NCBI GenBank assembly: GCA_002331335.1
Contig: DCZO01000019.1
Span: 43,299-107,298 of the forward strand
Length of the DNA stretch: 64,000 nt
From: Nitrospira sp. UBA2082
Lineage (GTDB): Bacteria; Nitrospirota; Nitrospiria; Nitrospirales; Nitrospiraceae
Reading direction: 5' to 3'
Each line of letters opens with the position of its first letter. Position 1 is the stretch's first letter. This document shows, piece after piece, positions 62,033-64,000 of this stretch. Made by a program: the position numbers and the translations under genes. A model generated the notes under the pieces. That model made no database searches, was not told the origin of the DNA, and saw only the letters and a program-made list of their open reading frames with translations.

Positions 62033-62332
62033 ATGGTCAAACGAGCCGTCACAAAGCGTCGAAGACGCCCCGAAAACACATCCCATCGACATGAGGCCGG
62101 ACGATGTCTCCATATTCTTCGCGAATTGTCGGCGTTCATCGACGATGAGCTGTCAAACGACATCTGCGGGGAAATCCGCCGGCACTTGGGCGCGTGCCCG
62201 CGTTGCGAAGAGTTCGTGGCGTCTCTCCGCCAGACCGTGTCCCTGTGCCGCCGGAGTCCGGCCCCGGTCCTGTCACCGGATGATCGGGCCCGCATGCGCG
62301 AGAAGATCCTGGCGGCAGCCCGCGCTCGGTGA
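62033..62332 (+). CDS. Zinc-finger (ZAS/zf-HC2) anti-sigma factor
   Basis: A 99-aa protein starting at the ATG at 62033 (GGAAGACG upstream). The core ILRELSAFIDDELSNDICGEIRRHLGACPRCEEF has the H-x3-C-x2-C zinc motif of ZAS anti-sigma domains. There is no TM helix, so it is a soluble type. It follows the ECF sigma gene and should hold it inactive. Confidence 0.85.
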   Translation: MVKRAVTKRRRRPENTSHRHEAGRCLHILRELSAFIDDELSNDICGEIRRHLGACPRCEEFVASLRQTVSLCRRSPAPVLSPDDRARMREKILAAARAR

Positions 62333-62378
62333 TTGCGATGCTTCTTCATTGTGATCCGGCCCGATCGTTTGGCCCGCT

Positions 62379-63074
62379 ATGGTCATCTTGAGTGTGAGGG
62401 GAGGGGATTTTCACTTCCCGTCGGTCGAGCAGGCTTCGCCGGAGGGGTTGCTTGCCGTCGGCGGCGATTTGCGTCCAGAACGGCTACTTGAAGCCTACCG
62501 GCACGGCATTTTCCCCTGGTACAACGACGACCAGCCCATCCTCTGGTGGTCGCCCCATCCGCGCACCGTACTCTTCCCGGATAAACTCCATATCCCGCGC
62601 AGCCTGCATCGGACGATCCGCCGTCGTCCTTTTACAGTCACGCTCGATACCAGCTTTCGCGCCGTCATGGAAGGGTGCGCCGGACCCCGTCTGCAATATC
62701 CGGACGGCGGCACCTGGATCACACCGGCGATGACCGAAGCGTATACGCGCTTGCATGAATTGGGCTATGCCCATTCCGCTGAAACCTGGATCGGCAATGA
62801 GTTGGTAGGGGGAGTCTATGGGGTGGCCCTCGGCGGAGCATTTTTTGCCGAGTCCATGTTCACACGCGTCGATGACGCCTCGAAAGTGGCACTGGTTACT
62901 CTGGTGCGCCAACTCTACGCCTGGGGATTCCGCCTCATCGATTGCCAGCAATCCTCGCCGCACGTCCTGCGCTTCGGCGCCGAAGCCATCCCCCGTCGTG
63001 ACTTCATCGCCCGGCTGTCTGACGCCATGAGACTCCCCGATCGCCGTGGGCAGTGGGCCTTCGACACGACCTAA
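62379..63074 (+). CDS. aat: Leucyl/phenylalanyl-tRNA--protein transferase
   Basis: N-degron enzyme that adds Leu or Phe to N-terminal Lys/Arg of proteins for ClpS/ClpAP turnover. At 231 aa it is complete. Standard motifs: FPSVEQASPEGLLAVGGDL, YRHGIFPWYNDDQPILWWSPHPR, TWITPAMTEAYTRLHELGYAHSAE and FAESMFTRVDDASKVALVTLV. Confidence 0.96.
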   Translation: MVILSVRGGDFHFPSVEQASPEGLLAVGGDLRPERLLEAYRHGIFPWYNDDQPILWWSPHPRTVLFPDKLHIPRSLHRTIRRRPFTVTLDTSFRAVMEGCAGPRLQYPDGGTWITPAMTEAYTRLHELGYAHSAETWIGNELVGGVYGVALGGAFFAESMFTRVDDASKVALVTLVRQLYAWGFRLIDCQQSSPHVLRFGAEAIPRRDFIARLSDAMRLPDRRGQWAFDTT

Positions 63075-63145
63075 ACCAACCCGGCATTTGACAGCCTTTT
63101 CTTCCGTCGCTTATGATCTCCTTCCGTGCAGAAGGAGGCTGGCAC

Positions 63146-63466
63146 ATGAGTTTCACGATCACTGTGAAAGAACTAAAGGCCCGGCTCGACAAAGGGGATC
63201 CGTTGGTGCTCTTGGATGTCCGGGAACCGTGGGAACATGCGATCGCCAAGCTGGACAATTCCACGCTGATCCCGCTCGGCACGTTACCGCAATCTCTCGA
63301 CAAGTTGGACAAGAACAGCGAGATTATCGCCTATTGCCACCATGGAATGAGGAGCGGGGACGCAACAGGGTTTCTACTCCAGCAGGGATTTTCGAATGTG
63401 AAAAACTTGATCGGCGGGATCGATGCCTGGTCGCTCCAGGTTGATGGGAAAGTGCCCCGGTACTGA
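63146..63466 (+). CDS. Rhodanese-like domain protein
   Basis: A 106-aa single-domain sulfurtransferase. The active-site loop is CHHGMRS (Cys with Arg two residues past Gly), after LLDVREPWEHAIAKL and SEIIAYC. The ATG at 63146 has GAAGGAGG upstream; the frame to 63113 is unsupported. It has no signal peptide, so is cytoplasmic. It ends right against the epimerase stop on the other strand. Confidence 0.93.
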   Translation: MSFTITVKELKARLDKGDPLVLLDVREPWEHAIAKLDNSTLIPLGTLPQSLDKLDKNSEIIAYCHHGMRSGDATGFLLQQGFSNVKNLIGGIDAWSLQVDGKVPRY

Positions 63467-64000
63467 CTACCCCATGTGTTCCCGAAAATAGGCCACGGTT
63501 TTCTTCAACCCTTCGGTCAGATCGACTTTGGGTTCCCATCCGAGTTCTTGCTTGATCCTGGACGGATCGACCACGCTGCGAGTCTGTTCGCCTGCTTTAG
63601 CCGGCCCGTGCACTTCCTTACAACCCATCCCGGTCAGCTCCGAGAGTATCCGAAACAATTCGTTGACCGACGTCTCGGTACCTGTCCCTACATTGTAGAC
63701 TCCTTGTGAGTCCTGCCCCATCGCGGCCAGGTTGGCTTCGACCACATCGTCCACATACACAAAGTCTCTGGTCTGGCGGCCGTTTCCGTTGATGATGGGC
63801 TGCTGGTTATTCAACATTTGTCGAATGAATATCGCCACGACGCCGGCTTCTCCATCTGGATCTTGTCGAGGGCCGTACACGTTGGCGTGCCGAAGGCTCA
63901 CGACCTGAATTCCGCTGAGTCGCTGAAAATAGAACAGGTAGTGTTCGCCGCAGAGCTTGCTGATGCCGTAGGGTGACAGTGGTTTCGTGGCATGGGACTC
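63467..64000 (-). CDS. NAD-dependent sugar-nucleotide epimerase/dehydratase (5' part beyond window)
   Basis: C-terminal 177 residues of an extended SDR of the UDP-glucose 4-epimerase type. The catalytic YxxxK is visible as YGISK near the right edge, followed by SLRHANVYGPRQDPDGEAGVVAIF, GRQTRDFVYVDDVVEANLAAM and YNVGTGTETSVNELF. The frame is open to base 64000, so the NAD-binding N-terminus lies outside. It would supply a sugar nucleotide for surface glycans. Confidence 0.9.
   Translation of the reverse strand, partial: ESHATKPLSPYGISKLCGEHYLFYFQRLSGIQVVSLRHANVYGPRQDPDGEAGVVAIFIRQMLNNQQPIINGNGRQTRDFVYVDDVVEANLAAMGQDSQGVYNVGTGTETSVNELFRILSELTGMGCKEVHGPAKAGEQTRSVVDPSRIKQELGWEPKVDLTEGLKKTVAYFREHMG

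Overview
The window reads as chromosomal DNA of a GC-rich, Gram-negative, diderm bacterium. The mix of exosortase/PEP-CTERM genes, LptE, TonB-ExbBD, two-partner secretion, TPR-glycosyltransferases and housekeeping genes fits best with Nitrospira (phylum Nitrospirota). That assignment is inference from gene content and protein flavour; a search with LeuS, Der or HolA would settle it.

Layout. (1) 1-18.9 kb, all on the minus strand: a large exopolysaccharide/exosortase locus. In transcription order it holds an O-antigen ligase-like polymerase, a GHL10-like secreted enzyme, a flippase, a double-headed glycosyltransferase, a WecG/TagA transferase, an exosortase fused to EpsI, a WecA/MraY-type initiating transferase, the PrsT TPR lipoprotein, a Wza-like export lipoprotein, an outer-membrane barrel, a Wzz-like chain-length protein, a BY-type kinase and an ExeA-like ATPase cut by the left edge. 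(2) 19-27.5 kb: three secreted proteins with VPLPA-type sorting tails (the exosortase cargo), an orphan PstS-like protein, and between them a SixA / two thymidylate-kinase-like / Ppx-GppA phosphate module. (3) 27.6-38.1 kb: an apparent TpsB-TpsA-ExbB-ExbD-TonB operon, with an orphan GspC-like PDZ protein and an outer-membrane barrel on the other strand. (4) 38.1-42.6 kb: three tandem TPR-glycosyltransferase paralogues with a recent gene-conversion tract. (5) 43-47.7 kb: a CYTH-CHAD protein, an OPT transporter and an aldo/keto reductase. (6) 47.7-51.7 kb: a small accessory/defence cluster of HigBA set between two decayed CbiX-like fragments, a MNT/HEPN pair, a broken ORF and a DUF262 + HEPN pair. 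(7) 52.2-64 kb: tRNA-His and a conserved core with pyrF, rpsT, holA, lptE, leuS, a HAD phosphatase, der, an ECF sigma/anti-sigma pair, aat, a rhodanese and a sugar-nucleotide epimerase cut by the right edge.

How it works together. Regions 1 and 2 form one envelope system: a lipid-linked polysaccharide is started, extended, flipped, polymerised and exported, while XrtD-type exosortase processes VPLPA-CTERM proteins that probably become anchored or glycosylated. The most notable unlisted signal is a direct repeat with an 11-bp period (TTAAC-type half-sites, 6-bp spacer). It recurs upstream of the exosortase operon, the polymerase operon, the Ppx operon, a VPLPA-CTERM gene, the two-partner-secretion/gspC divergent promoter region and the outer-membrane barrel gene. 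Its geometry is that of a Pho box or another OmpR-family site. With Ppx, SixA, a CHAD protein and a PstS-like protein nearby, it suggests a common, possibly phosphate-linked, regulator of this surface locus.
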